NCBI GenBank assembly: GCA_003155915.1
Contig: PMFA01000005.1
Location: 217,526-281,525 of the forward strand
DNA length: 64,000 nt
Source: Acidimicrobiaceae bacterium
GTDB lineage: Bacteria; Actinomycetota; Acidimicrobiia; Acidimicrobiales; RAAP-2
Reading direction: 5' to 3'
The notes under the pieces were generated by a model that saw nothing but the letters and a program-made list of their open reading frames with translations, was not told where the DNA came from and did no database searches. This document shows, one piece after another, positions 17,157 through 27,855 of this stretch. Position 1 is the first letter of the stretch. Each line of letters begins with the position of its first letter. A program made the position numbers and the translations under genes.

Positions 17157-18554
17157 GTGAAGTTCGATCTGTGGAGGAAGCGCGTGCAAGGTGGCGAGGA
17201 GATCTGGGTTGCTCTCCGTGACTCCTTACGTGGCAACGCTTCTGAGGCCGTATGGGCCGCGGGACTTAACACACTGCGCCTTGTGGATTACCACGATAAT
17301 GAAATTGTGATTGGTGCGCCGAATCAGATTCAACTGCTACGCGTGCAACAGCGATACCTTCCCTTCATCACCGAACAGGCGCAGTTATTGGTCGGTCATG
17401 ACGTGCAAGTTTCCCTCACGATCACCAATCCGGCCGATGACCCAGGTGCTCTCGCAACGTCGGAAGAGGAGCCGGAGGTGACGACGACGACCGTCGCCTT
17501 CGCGCCGAGCGTCGACCGCCCGGCGCGACTCGACCCGCGGATGACGTTCGACTCATTCGTTCCCGGTTCGTCGAACCGATTAGCCTTCGCCGCCGCCCAG
17601 TCGGTCGCCGAAACACCTGGTCGTGCCTACAATCCACTCATGATTTACGGGAACTCCGGTCTCGGTAAGACCCACCTACTCCACGCCATCGGCAATTACG
17701 TGCAAGAGAACTATCCCGGCCGCAAGGTCCTCTACGTCTCGACCGAAACGTTCCTTAACGACTTCATTCGAGCCATTCAGACGCGAACACAACTCGCGTT
17801 GCACGAGCGCTATCGCGAAAACGACGTGTTGCTAATTGACGACATCCAGTTCATGGAAACGCGAGGCGAAACGTTCCACGAAGAGATCTTTCACACGTAC
17901 AACGCGCTGCATGGCGAGGGGAAGCAGATCGTTCTCACGTCAGACCGTTCACCACGCGACCTCGCGGGTCTTCAAGAACGCTTTCGCAGTCGCCTCCTCC
18001 AGGGCTTGGTCACCGAGATCGACCAGCCGGACCTCGAGACGCGCATTGCCATCCTTCGATCGAAGTCTGAGCGCGAGGGCATCGATCTCCCGAACGACGT
18101 GGCTGAGTGGATCGCGCATCGCGTCCGTGACAACATCCGTGAGTTGGAGGGATCCATCACGATGCTTCGCGCCTTCGCCAACCTTCGCCAAGAGCCGATC
18201 TCGCTCGAGCTCGCCAAAGCGCACCTCACCAACCTGGGCCAAGAACAGGTCATCCTCAAACCTGAAACAATCCTCTCGGTGGTGGCCGACTTTTACGGCC
18301 TCTCAGTGGAGGACGTTCGCGGCTCCAAACGTCTACGACCGTTGGTGCACGCGCGACACATCGCGATGTACCTAATTCGAGATCTCTTGAACAACTACTC
18401 CTATCCGATGATCGCGAGAATCTTCGATGGTCGTAATCACACGACCGTGATCAGCGGCGTAGAAAAAATCAAAGAGCAGATCACGGTTAATCCTGAAGTG
18501 CTCGCTCAGGTGAATCAACTCAAGCGTCGGCTTCAGGGGGAGAGCAGGGAATAG
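17157..18554 (+). CDS. dnaA: Chromosomal replication initiator DnaA
   Basis: ATP-dependent initiator that binds DnaA boxes and melts oriC. The 465-residue form has a domain I starting KFDLWRKRVQGGEEIW, a short linker (about residues 90-135), the AAA+ Walker A YGNSGLGKTHLLHAIG and Walker B VLLIDDIQFM, the sensor segment LTSDRSPRDLAGLQERFRSRL, and the domain IV signature FDGRNHTTVISGVEKI. The GTG at 17157 is preferred because DnaA domain I begins there; TTG 17085 and GTG 17094 upstream are alternatives. No strong Shine-Dalgarno decides it. Confidence 0.96.
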   Translation: MKFDLWRKRVQGGEEIWVALRDSLRGNASEAVWAAGLNTLRLVDYHDNEIVIGAPNQIQLLRVQQRYLPFITEQAQLLVGHDVQVSLTITNPADDPGALATSEEEPEVTTTTVAFAPSVDRPARLDPRMTFDSFVPGSSNRLAFAAAQSVAETPGRAYNPLMIYGNSGLGKTHLLHAIGNYVQENYPGRKVLYVSTETFLNDFIRAIQTRTQLALHERYRENDVLLIDDIQFMETRGETFHEEIFHTYNALHGEGKQIVLTSDRSPRDLAGLQERFRSRLLQGLVTEIDQPDLETRIAILRSKSEREGIDLPNDVAEWIAHRVRDNIRELEGSITMLRAFANLRQEPISLELAKAHLTNLGQEQVILKPETILSVVADFYGLSVEDVRGSKRLRPLVHARHIAMYLIRDLLNNYSYPMIARIFDGRNHTTVISGVEKIKEQITVNPEVLAQVNQLKRRLQGESRE

Positions 18555-18805
18555 TTTGTGCGCAACGCTGGGTTCTCCCTGTTGATTACGAGTTGACAAC
18601 GGTCCGGTCGTGCACATCACTTCAGGGTTGAGTTCGCAAGGTTGAAGGAGTTAGCCACAGAGTTGTGCGTAGGCCGACTTCGTGAAAGAGTCTTTTAACC
18701 AGGGATGTTGTGAGGTATTCCACATTTCCACAGACCTACTACTACTAAGACTTCTACACACATAAAAAACACACCGTAATCTCAGTAGCAACGAAAGGCA
18801 GGCGA
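18555..18805. other. oriC: Chromosomal origin of replication (oriC) in the dnaA-dnaN gap
   Basis: The 251-base gap carries DnaA-box-like TTAGCCACA (18651), then overlapping TATTCCACA (18716) and ATTTCCACA (18724). Three bases later comes CTACTACTACTA (18736-18747), four uninterrupted DnaA-trio units (3'-GAT-5' on the other strand), and then an AT-rich stretch (about 18757-18770). Box, trio, unwinding element is the basal unwinding system described for Bacillus subtilis. The boxes are imperfect, so the trio array and position carry most of the weight. Confidence 0.8.
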
Positions 18806-19906
18806 ATGAAGTTCAAGTCCGAGCGCGACATTCTCGTTGAAGCACTCAGTGCCGCGAGTCGTGTTGTCGCCACACGTCTCATCGGGGCTTCGTCGGGTGT
18901 CCTGCTCTCACTCACGGGAAATCAACTCGTCGTCACGGGTACCGATCTCGACATCACGGTTCGCACGACGGTTGACGTCATCGGAATCGAGGATGGTTCG
19001 TCAGTCGTGCCAGCACGACTGATCGTCGACGCAGTGCGCTCACTCGAGGCCGGCGCAGTCACGATTTCAAGTACCGAAGAAACTGTCGAAATCTCGCTCG
19101 CTCGCGCCAAATTCTCCCTCCGTACTTTCGCGGTGATTGACTATCCGAAGTTGCCGCCAGTCACCGGCCCTCAAACGTCCATAGCGGCGTCAGACCTCAT
19201 CGCCGGGCTCAATCAGGTTGTGCGCGCGGCCGCCAACGATGACGCCCGCCCGCTCCTCACTGGAGTGCTCTTCACGACCGACAACGGCGTGCTGCGTCTC
19301 ATCGCCACCGACTCCTATCGCCTGGCCGTGCGTGACGTACCAGAGGTCGAGGGCATTGGTGGTTCCCACGATCTGCTGGTGCCAGCTCGGGCGCTCCAAG
19401 AACTCCAGCGCGCCGCGGCCTCGTTGGCTCCAGAGGCGACCATCGGTGTCACCCTGACCGACGCGGAGATCTGTTTCATGGTGGGCGGTACGAGCATCGC
19501 TTCACGTCTGATCGACGGGAACTACCCCTCGGTGCTGCAACTTATCCCGGCGAGCTATCCCAATCAACTTCGTGTGGCGAAGGACACCCTGCTCACGTCA
19601 CTCAAGCGCGCCAAACTACTCGCGAAGGACTCGACCTCGTCAGTGCGACTCACGATGAAGGATCACTCCGTCGAGATTCGTACGCAGAGCCACGACGCCG
19701 GTGACGTGGAGGACAACGTCGACGCGGACTACGGCGGCGAAGAGATGACGATCGCCTTCAACCCAAGTTTCCTGATCGACGGCATCGAAGCCGTGCCCGG
19801 CGATGAGGTCGTGTTGGAAATGTCGGACTCGGTGCGTCCCGCGATGGTGCACGGCGTTGAGGACTCGCGATTCCGCTACCTTCTCATGCCGGTGCGCGTT
19901 CAGTAG
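18806..19906 (+). CDS. dnaN: DNA polymerase III sliding clamp, beta subunit
   Basis: Ring-shaped processivity factor for DNA polymerase III. The 366-residue product has three clamp domains: MKFKSERDILVEALSAASRVV opens domain 1, PLLTGVLFTTDNGVLRLIATDSYRLA is the domain 2 signature, and the C-terminus ends with the typical YLLMPVRVQ. AAAGGCAGG precedes the ATG. It follows oriC directly and precedes recF by 15 bases. Confidence 0.97.
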   Translation: MKFKSERDILVEALSAASRVVATRLIGASSGVLLSLTGNQLVVTGTDLDITVRTTVDVIGIEDGSSVVPARLIVDAVRSLEAGAVTISSTEETVEISLARAKFSLRTFAVIDYPKLPPVTGPQTSIAASDLIAGLNQVVRAAANDDARPLLTGVLFTTDNGVLRLIATDSYRLAVRDVPEVEGIGGSHDLLVPARALQELQRAAASLAPEATIGVTLTDAEICFMVGGTSIASRLIDGNYPSVLQLIPASYPNQLRVAKDTLLTSLKRAKLLAKDSTSSVRLTMKDHSVEIRTQSHDAGDVEDNVDADYGGEEMTIAFNPSFLIDGIEAVPGDEVVLEMSDSVRPAMVHGVEDSRFRYLLMPVRVQ

Positions 19907-19921
19907 TTACGGTCGAACGTC

Positions 19922-21004
19922 GTGGGCCTCCACGAGTTGCGTCTACGGAACTTCCGGCTCTTCGAAGAGCTGACCTTTCAACCCGACACCGAGGCCATCA
20001 CCGTTCTCCTGTCGCCCAACGGAACCGGCAAGACGACGGTCCTCGAAGCGGTGTACACCCTCGCGACCGCGACGTCGTTTCGCACCGGCGCGGCCAGTGA
20101 TCTGATTCGAACCGGCGAGAGCGCGAGCGAAGTTCACGGGGTGCTCTACCAACGTGAGCGGCGCGTACAAGTCGACCTGACCCTCACGCGCGGCACGAGG
20201 AATACCACCAAGCGCATGCTGGTGAACGGTCAGCGTCCCAAGTCGCGCGCCGACGTCGCCGACGTGCTGCCCCTCACAATATTCACGCCGGAGGGTGTCG
20301 ACATTGTCCGACAAGGCCCCGAGAACCGACGGGAGTTCTTGACGAACCTCCTCACCGACGTTGACCTGACGACCGGTGACGTCATCGAACGTTTCACTCG
20401 AATACTCAGTCAACGAAACGCGCTCCTACGCCAACTCCAAGGTGAGCGTCCGACGACCTTGCAACAGGGTGAACTCGAAGTCTGGACGAGCGACTTTTGC
20501 AGCGTCAGCGACGAACTGGTCGCGCTGCGAAAAAAGTTGCTCGACGATGTCGCGCCGCTCGTCGCGAACTACTACCACGAACTCGCCGAAGACGATTCGA
20601 TCGTCGGCGTCACCTATGAGCAATCGTGGAGTGGCGACCTCGAGCGCGCGTTGCGCGCGTCGTTCGACGACGACCGCTATCGCGGTCACACCACGATCGG
20701 ACCACAACGCGACGACCTCGCGTTGACGCTGGACGGACGTGACACGCGACGCCAGGCGTCCCAGGGCGAACAACGTTCGTTGGCCCTGGCGATACGTCTC
20801 GCCGGACACGAATTAGTTCAAAACCGACGCGGCGTCGATCCACTTCTGTTGTTGGACGACGTCTTCAGCGAACTCGATCCACACCGAAGCGACCGGCTCT
20901 TAAATCTCCTCCCAACAGGTCAAACGCTCGTGACGACGGCGTCACCGCTGCCGGCCGGTATGAGCCCGGCCGCCGTCATCGACCTGACCGCGTTGGCGAT
21001 ATGA
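19922..21004 (+). CDS. recF: DNA replication and repair protein RecF
   Basis: SMC-like ATPase that helps load RecA at gaps. The 360-residue product has LRLRNFRLFEELTF, Walker A SPNGTGKTTVLEAVY, SQGEQRSLALAIRLA (signature motif), and Walker B LLLLDDVFSELD. GTG is the start. Its stop overlaps the start of the next gene (ATGA). Confidence 0.95.
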   Translation: MGLHELRLRNFRLFEELTFQPDTEAITVLLSPNGTGKTTVLEAVYTLATATSFRTGAASDLIRTGESASEVHGVLYQRERRVQVDLTLTRGTRNTTKRMLVNGQRPKSRADVADVLPLTIFTPEGVDIVRQGPENRREFLTNLLTDVDLTTGDVIERFTRILSQRNALLRQLQGERPTTLQQGELEVWTSDFCSVSDELVALRKKLLDDVAPLVANYYHELAEDDSIVGVTYEQSWSGDLERALRASFDDDRYRGHTTIGPQRDDLALTLDGRDTRRQASQGEQRSLALAIRLAGHELVQNRRGVDPLLLLDDVFSELDPHRSDRLLNLLPTGQTLVTTASPLPAGMSPAAVIDLTALAI

Positions 21005-21306
21005 AATCACGTGACGAGCAACCGGCAACATTGGGCGAATTGCTCAATACACTCGCGGGACGACTGCGTAAAGTCGATCTTCGCGACATCGACGAGATAC
21101 GAAATCTGTGGCCGAACATCGTGGAACCGGTGATCGCCGAACACTGCCGGCCGGAGTTCGTGAAGAACGGAGTGCTGTTGGTGAGCGTGCCCTCAGGTGC
21201 ATTCGCACAGCGCGTCATGAGTGACGCGACGACGATTCTCGAAGGCTTTTCGTCGCTCGGCGCGCGGGCGCCGAGGTCTCTTCGGACGGTGCTCGAGAAG
21301 CCCTAA
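21001..21306 (+). CDS. dciA: DciA/DUF721 family protein (Rv0004 position)
   Basis: DciA proteins help load the replicative helicase in bacteria without DnaC or DnaI. The 101-residue product has the DUF721 core: WPNIVEPVIAEHCRPEFVKNG, LLVSVPSGAFAQRV, and the C-terminal helix. It lies between recF and gyrB as in mycobacteria and is coupled to recF by a four-base overlap. Confidence 0.88.
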   Translation: MKSRDEQPATLGELLNTLAGRLRKVDLRDIDEIRNLWPNIVEPVIAEHCRPEFVKNGVLLVSVPSGAFAQRVMSDATTILEGFSSLGARAPRSLRTVLEKP

Positions 21307-21371
21307 AAATGGCGCAAAGAAGGGGCCAAAATCGACCTTCGAACGATCGAGAGTTACACCATTTCGGGTAG

Positions 21372-23375
<2,004 letters not shown>

Positions 23376-23387
23376 GAGGAGAGGCAT

Positions 23388-25868
23388 ATGGCACGCACAA
23401 CCGACAACTCCGGCGCAGGTTCGCCGCCGCCCGAAGACGGAGTCGTCGGCTACATCGAACCCATCGAGATCAACCTGGAGATGGAGCGATCGTTCCTCGA
23501 GTACTCGATGTCGGTGATCGTCTCGCGTGCGCTGCCCGACGTGCGCGACGGTCTGAAGCCAGTGCACCGACGAATCCTGTACTCGATGTTCGACCAGGGT
23601 CTGCGACCCGATCGTCCGTACGCGAAGTGCGCCAAGGTCGTCGGCGAAGTCATGGGTACGTATCACCCGCACGGCGACTCAGCGATCTACGACGCCCTGG
23701 TGCGAATGGTGCAGGACTTCTCGATGCGCCACCCGCTCGTCAGCGGCCACGGAAACTTCGGAGGCACCGGACCCGACGAGGGTGCCGCCGCCATGCGCTA
23801 CACGGAGTGTCGACTGGCCCCCCTGGCGCTCGAACTGCTCGATTCGATCGACGAAGAGACGGTCGACTTCGAGGCGAACTACGACAACTCAACTCAACAG
23901 CCGACGGTGCTGCCGGCGCGCTTCCCGAACCTCTTGGTCAACGGCTCCCAAGGCATCGCCGTGGGCATGGCGACGAAGATCCCACCCCACAACTTGGGCG
24001 AGGTGATCGACGCCACGCTGCACCTGCTCGCGAACCCGGAGGCCACCGCCGATGACCTGATGGCGTTCGTGCGGGGTCCCGACTTTCCGACGGGCGCACA
24101 GATCCTGGGACGACAGGGAATCCTGGACGCGTATCGCAGTGGTCGCGGATCGATCAAGATGCGCGCCGTCGCCGAGATCGAAGAGACGAGCAAGGATGTC
24201 CGCATCGTCGTCACCGAGTTCCCGTACGAGGTGTCCGTCGAGTCGATTGAGGAGAAGATCTACGACCTCGTGAAGAATGGCGACGTCGACGGAATCTCGG
24301 CCGTGCAGAACGACTCGGCCGGACGCAAGGCGCGCCTCGTCGTGAAGCTGAAGCGCGACGCCAACGCGAACGTCGTGCTCAACAAGCTCTACAAGAACAC
24401 CTCACTCCAGACGACCTTCGCGGTCAACATGCTGGCGCTGGTCGACGGGGTGCCGCGCACGCTGAACCTCGCCCAAGTGTTGACGCACTACATCGCGCAC
24501 CAAGTCGAGGTCCTCACGCGACGCACGCAGTTCCGACTTCGCAAGGCCGAAGCCCGCGCGCACATCGTCGAGGGACTACTCAAGGCCATTGACATGCTCG
24601 ACCTCGTGATCGCGGCGATCCGTGGTTCCGACGACCGCGGGGCCGCGCGCATCGCGTTGATGGCCGCGCCGTTCGACTTCTCCGAGGAACAGGCGAACCA
24701 CATCCTCGATATGACGCTCGGACGCCTCACTCGACTCGGTCGCAGTGAACTCGAAGACGAGATGGCGAAACTGCGCGAGACGATCGCCGAACTCCAATCG
24801 ATACTCGCGAGCGACGTGAAACTTCGTGGCGTCATCGCCACGGAGATGACCGCCATCCGCGACAAGTACGCCAACGAACGTCTGACCCAGATCGTGAATG
24901 ACCCGGGTGAACTCGGGATGGAAGACCTCATCGACGATGAAGACATCGTGATCACGATGACCCAAGCCGGTTACGTGAAGTCGGTGGCCGCCGACGCGTT
25001 CCGCGTGCAGGGTCGCGGCGGACGCGGGGTCCAGGGCGCGAAATTACGCGACGAGGACTTCGTCCAACAGATCGTGCACACGACGACGCACGCGTATCTC
25101 TTGCTATTCTCCAACCTCGGACGGGTCTTCCGACTCCGTGGTCACGAGATCCCGATGAAGGAGCGCACGGCCAAGGGCACCGCCATCGTCAACCTCTTGA
25201 ACCTGCAGCCGAACGAGTCGATCCAGGCGATCGTGACGACCGACGACTTCCCGAAGGACAAGTTCCTGGTCTTCGCGACCGCGAATGGCACCGTGAAGAA
25301 GACGGCCTTCAGCGAGTACGACAAGTCACGCCGCGAGGGATGGATCGCCATCAACCTGCGCGAGGGCGACGAAGTCGTGCGCGTGGTGGCGACGAGCGGA
25401 GACGAGGACCTCATGGTCGTCACGTATCGCGGCATGGCGATTCGTTTCCAAGAGGGCGAAGTGCGTGAAGTCGGTCGCGACTCGATGGGCGTGCGCGGCA
25501 TCAAGTTGCGCGGCGACGACAAGGCGATCTCGCTCGACGTCGTACGCGACGACGCCGACCTCTTCGTGGTCACGGACACGGGATTCGGCAAGCGCGTAAA
25601 AGTTGAGCGCTTTAACCGTCAGGGCCGCGGGGGACAGGGTGTTCGCGCGATCAAGCTGACGGCCGCGCGCGGCTTCCTCGTCGCGGCCTTCATGACGCGC
25701 CTCGACGACGAAGTGATGCTCGCCTCAACCGGCGGCGTACTCATTCGAACACCGGTGCGCGAGGTCTCCTCCCAGGGCCGTGACGCGACGGGCGTGCGGG
25801 TGATGAACCTCGACGAAGGCCACTCCGTGGCGACGGCGGCCTTGGTGCCGACCGAAGAAGAGGACTAG
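23388..25868 (+). CDS. gyrA: DNA gyrase subunit A
   Basis: DNA-cleaving subunit of gyrase. The 826-residue product has LPDVRDGLKPVHRRILYSM, the quinolone-pocket HPHGDSAIYDALVRM with the drug-sensitive Ser and Asp residues, the catalytic tyrosine in AAMRYTECRLAP, and C-terminal GyrA-box-type QGRGGRG and RQGRGGQG. AGGAGG precedes the ATG. Its TAG is the CTAG palindrome shared with the converging gene on the other strand. Confidence 0.97.
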   Translation: MARTTDNSGAGSPPPEDGVVGYIEPIEINLEMERSFLEYSMSVIVSRALPDVRDGLKPVHRRILYSMFDQGLRPDRPYAKCAKVVGEVMGTYHPHGDSAIYDALVRMVQDFSMRHPLVSGHGNFGGTGPDEGAAAMRYTECRLAPLALELLDSIDEETVDFEANYDNSTQQPTVLPARFPNLLVNGSQGIAVGMATKIPPHNLGEVIDATLHLLANPEATADDLMAFVRGPDFPTGAQILGRQGILDAYRSGRGSIKMRAVAEIEETSKDVRIVVTEFPYEVSVESIEEKIYDLVKNGDVDGISAVQNDSAGRKARLVVKLKRDANANVVLNKLYKNTSLQTTFAVNMLALVDGVPRTLNLAQVLTHYIAHQVEVLTRRTQFRLRKAEARAHIVEGLLKAIDMLDLVIAAIRGSDDRGAARIALMAAPFDFSEEQANHILDMTLGRLTRLGRSELEDEMAKLRETIAELQSILASDVKLRGVIATEMTAIRDKYANERLTQIVNDPGELGMEDLIDDEDIVITMTQAGYVKSVAADAFRVQGRGGRGVQGAKLRDEDFVQQIVHTTTHAYLLLFSNLGRVFRLRGHEIPMKERTAKGTAIVNLLNLQPNESIQAIVTTDDFPKDKFLVFATANGTVKKTAFSEYDKSRREGWIAINLREGDEVVRVVATSGDEDLMVVTYRGMAIRFQEGEVREVGRDSMGVRGIKLRGDDKAISLDVVRDDADLFVVTDTGFGKRVKVERFNRQGRGGQGVRAIKLTAARGFLVAAFMTRLDDEVMLASTGGVLIRTPVREVSSQGRDATGVRVMNLDEGHSVATAALVPTEEED

Positions 25869-26512
25869 GCGGCCCGGCGGGCCCAGGCCCGTTGCAACAC
25901 GTCGAGGATCTGTTCGGTGCCTTGGGCGCCGGACACCATGAACTTCGAGTCCATTAAGAAGCACGGGACCCCGGTGACGCCGAGCTCTTGCGCCGCCGCT
26001 TCGTCGGCGCGCACCTCGACGGCGAACGCGTCGCTTTCCCATAGGCCGTCCACGTCGCTGACGCCGACTTCGCCAGCGAGCCCACTGAGACGTTGGTGGT
26101 CGCTCACGAGTTCACCTTCACAGAAGTACGCGCGGAAGAGTCGTTCGCTCGCTTCGTCACCGAGACCTTGGGACGAGGCGAGGGCGATCACGCGGTGCGC
26201 GTCAAAGGTGTTGGTCGGTTTCGCGGTGTCGAGTGACCAGGTCATGCCGAGGGCGTGGGCGTTGTTCTCGAGGCGTTCGTGCATGGTGTGCACCTGCGCG
26301 ACCGGCATGGCGTACTTTGCGGCCACCAACTCAGCCAGCGGTCGGTCGTAGGCGAACTGGGCGCGCGGGTCCAGCTCGAAGGCGCGGTGGCGCAGCGTGA
26401 CGTCCTCGCGGTGTTCGAAGCGTTCGAGCGCCGCGGTCAGTTGCCGCGAGCCGAGGTAGCAAAACGGGCACACGACGTCGCTCCAAATGTCGATGACGAA
26501 GGTCTCACTCAT
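25865..26512 (-). CDS. DsbA family oxidoreductase, FrnE-like
   Basis: A thioredoxin-fold protein of 215 residues with the FrnE-type start VIDIWSDVVCPFCYLGSRQL (CPFC active pair), the helical insertion, and the cis-Pro region GVTGVPCFLMDSKFMVSGAQ. No signal peptide is visible, so it is cytosolic; members act as disulfide isomerases or polyketide-related oxidoreductases. ATG 26512 is used, with GTG 26515 directly before it. Its stop codon overlaps that of gyrA in one CTAG. Confidence 0.9.
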   Translation of the reverse strand: MSETFVIDIWSDVVCPFCYLGSRQLTAALERFEHREDVTLRHRAFELDPRAQFAYDRPLAELVAAKYAMPVAQVHTMHERLENNAHALGMTWSLDTAKPTNTFDAHRVIALASSQGLGDEASERLFRAYFCEGELVSDHQRLSGLAGEVGVSDVDGLWESDAFAVEVRADEAAAQELGVTGVPCFLMDSKFMVSGAQGTEQILDVLQRAWARRAA

Positions 26513-26556
26513 CACTAAATCGTTGCACAGTGGGTCGGTTCGTGCAGAATGGTGCG

Positions 26557-27855
26557 GTGAAAGCGCGCGAGATGACCGTCGAGGAGGCCGCGGCGCTCGT
26601 ACGAGCGCGCGACGCGATCGGCTTCGGCATCATCACCGGCACGCCGGTCGCGCTCTTTCGGGCGCTTGGAGAACGCAGTGACTGGGAGGACCTCACCTTC
26701 AGCGGCGGTCTGTCGCTTGGCTCCCCGGACGTCTTTCTCCATCCCAACGTGCACTACCGCGTGAATTTCTTTGGCGGGAACGAACGGGCCCTGATGGCCA
26801 GGGGCGCCGACGTCCAGCACGTGCCGTCGTTCTTTCGTCACTACGGTCTCCTGATCCAACATCTCAGCCCCCGGGTGATGATGGCGCCGGTGTCGATGCC
26901 CGACGAGAACGGTCACGTCAGCCTCTCGCTCCACAGCGGAGCCATTCTCGAGGAGTTGGTGCGCGCCGGTCGCGATCCCGATCGACTGCTCATCGTCGAA
27001 GCGTCCGCGCACTTCCCGAGGACGCACGCGTTGGTCGGTCACGAGAATCACCTCGACTTAGAAGACGTCGACGTCATCGTCTACACCGACGAGCAACCAA
27101 CGACCTTCGCCAACGACCCCGGCTCACCGGAGGACTCGAAGATCGCCGAGTTCGCCGCGCGGTACATCCCCGATGGCGCGACCTTGCAGACCGGCATCGG
27201 CGCCGTGCCGAACCTCGTGGCGCGCGCGTTGGCCAAGGGTGACGGCGGTGAGTACGGCGTGCACTCCGAGATGTTCACCGACGGACTCTACGAACTTATG
27301 GCCGCGGGTAAGGCGACGAACACGAAGAAGACCATCAATCGCGGGACGTCGGTGATCACCTTCGCCGCCGGGACTCGAGACATGTACGACTTCATGGACG
27401 ACAACCCCGATATCGGCGTGGCGCCGGTCTTCTACACGAACGATCCGCACGTCATCGCCCAGAATCATCGGATGGTGTCAATCAACTCGGCGCTCGAGGT
27501 CGACCTACAGGGTCAGATCGTCGCCGACACCATCGGGGCCCGCCAGTTCTCGGGCGTCGGCGGTCATATGGATTTCACCGAGGGAACGAGCCTGTCGCTC
27601 GAACACGTGTCGCTCATCTGTCTCCAATCGACCGCCACGGTCGACGGCGTTCTGAAGAGCCGTATCATTGGAGACATGACTCCGCATTCGACAGTGACTT
27701 CGCCACGCCATTTGGCCGGAGTCATCGTCACCGAATACGGATCGGCCGACCTGCGCGGACTGACGGTGAAAGAACGCGCCGCCGCCCTCACGGGGATCGC
27801 CCATCCGCAGTTCCGAGACGAACTCTCTGCAGCGGCTGAGTTGCTAGGGCGCTAA
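26557..27855 (+). CDS. Acetyl-CoA hydrolase/transferase family CoA-transferase
   Basis: A cytosolic CoA-transferase of about 432 residues in the acetate/4-hydroxybutyrate CoA-transferase family. Landmarks are IGFGIITGTPVALFRAL, LIQHLSPRVMMAPVSMPDENG, LQTGIGAVPNLVARAL, the HSEMFTDGLYELM segment with the likely catalytic glutamate, and the C-terminal VTEYGSADLRGLTVKERA. The exact acyl substrate cannot be told. GTG 26557 is preferred for its family-like start; GTG 26530 is possible. The ABC-F gene starts at the very next base after its stop. Confidence 0.88.
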   Translation: MKAREMTVEEAAALVRARDAIGFGIITGTPVALFRALGERSDWEDLTFSGGLSLGSPDVFLHPNVHYRVNFFGGNERALMARGADVQHVPSFFRHYGLLIQHLSPRVMMAPVSMPDENGHVSLSLHSGAILEELVRAGRDPDRLLIVEASAHFPRTHALVGHENHLDLEDVDVIVYTDEQPTTFANDPGSPEDSKIAEFAARYIPDGATLQTGIGAVPNLVARALAKGDGGEYGVHSEMFTDGLYELMAAGKATNTKKTINRGTSVITFAAGTRDMYDFMDDNPDIGVAPVFYTNDPHVIAQNHRMVSINSALEVDLQGQIVADTIGARQFSGVGGHMDFTEGTSLSLEHVSLICLQSTATVDGVLKSRIIGDMTPHSTVTSPRHLAGVIVTEYGSADLRGLTVKERAAALTGIAHPQFRDELSAAAELLGR

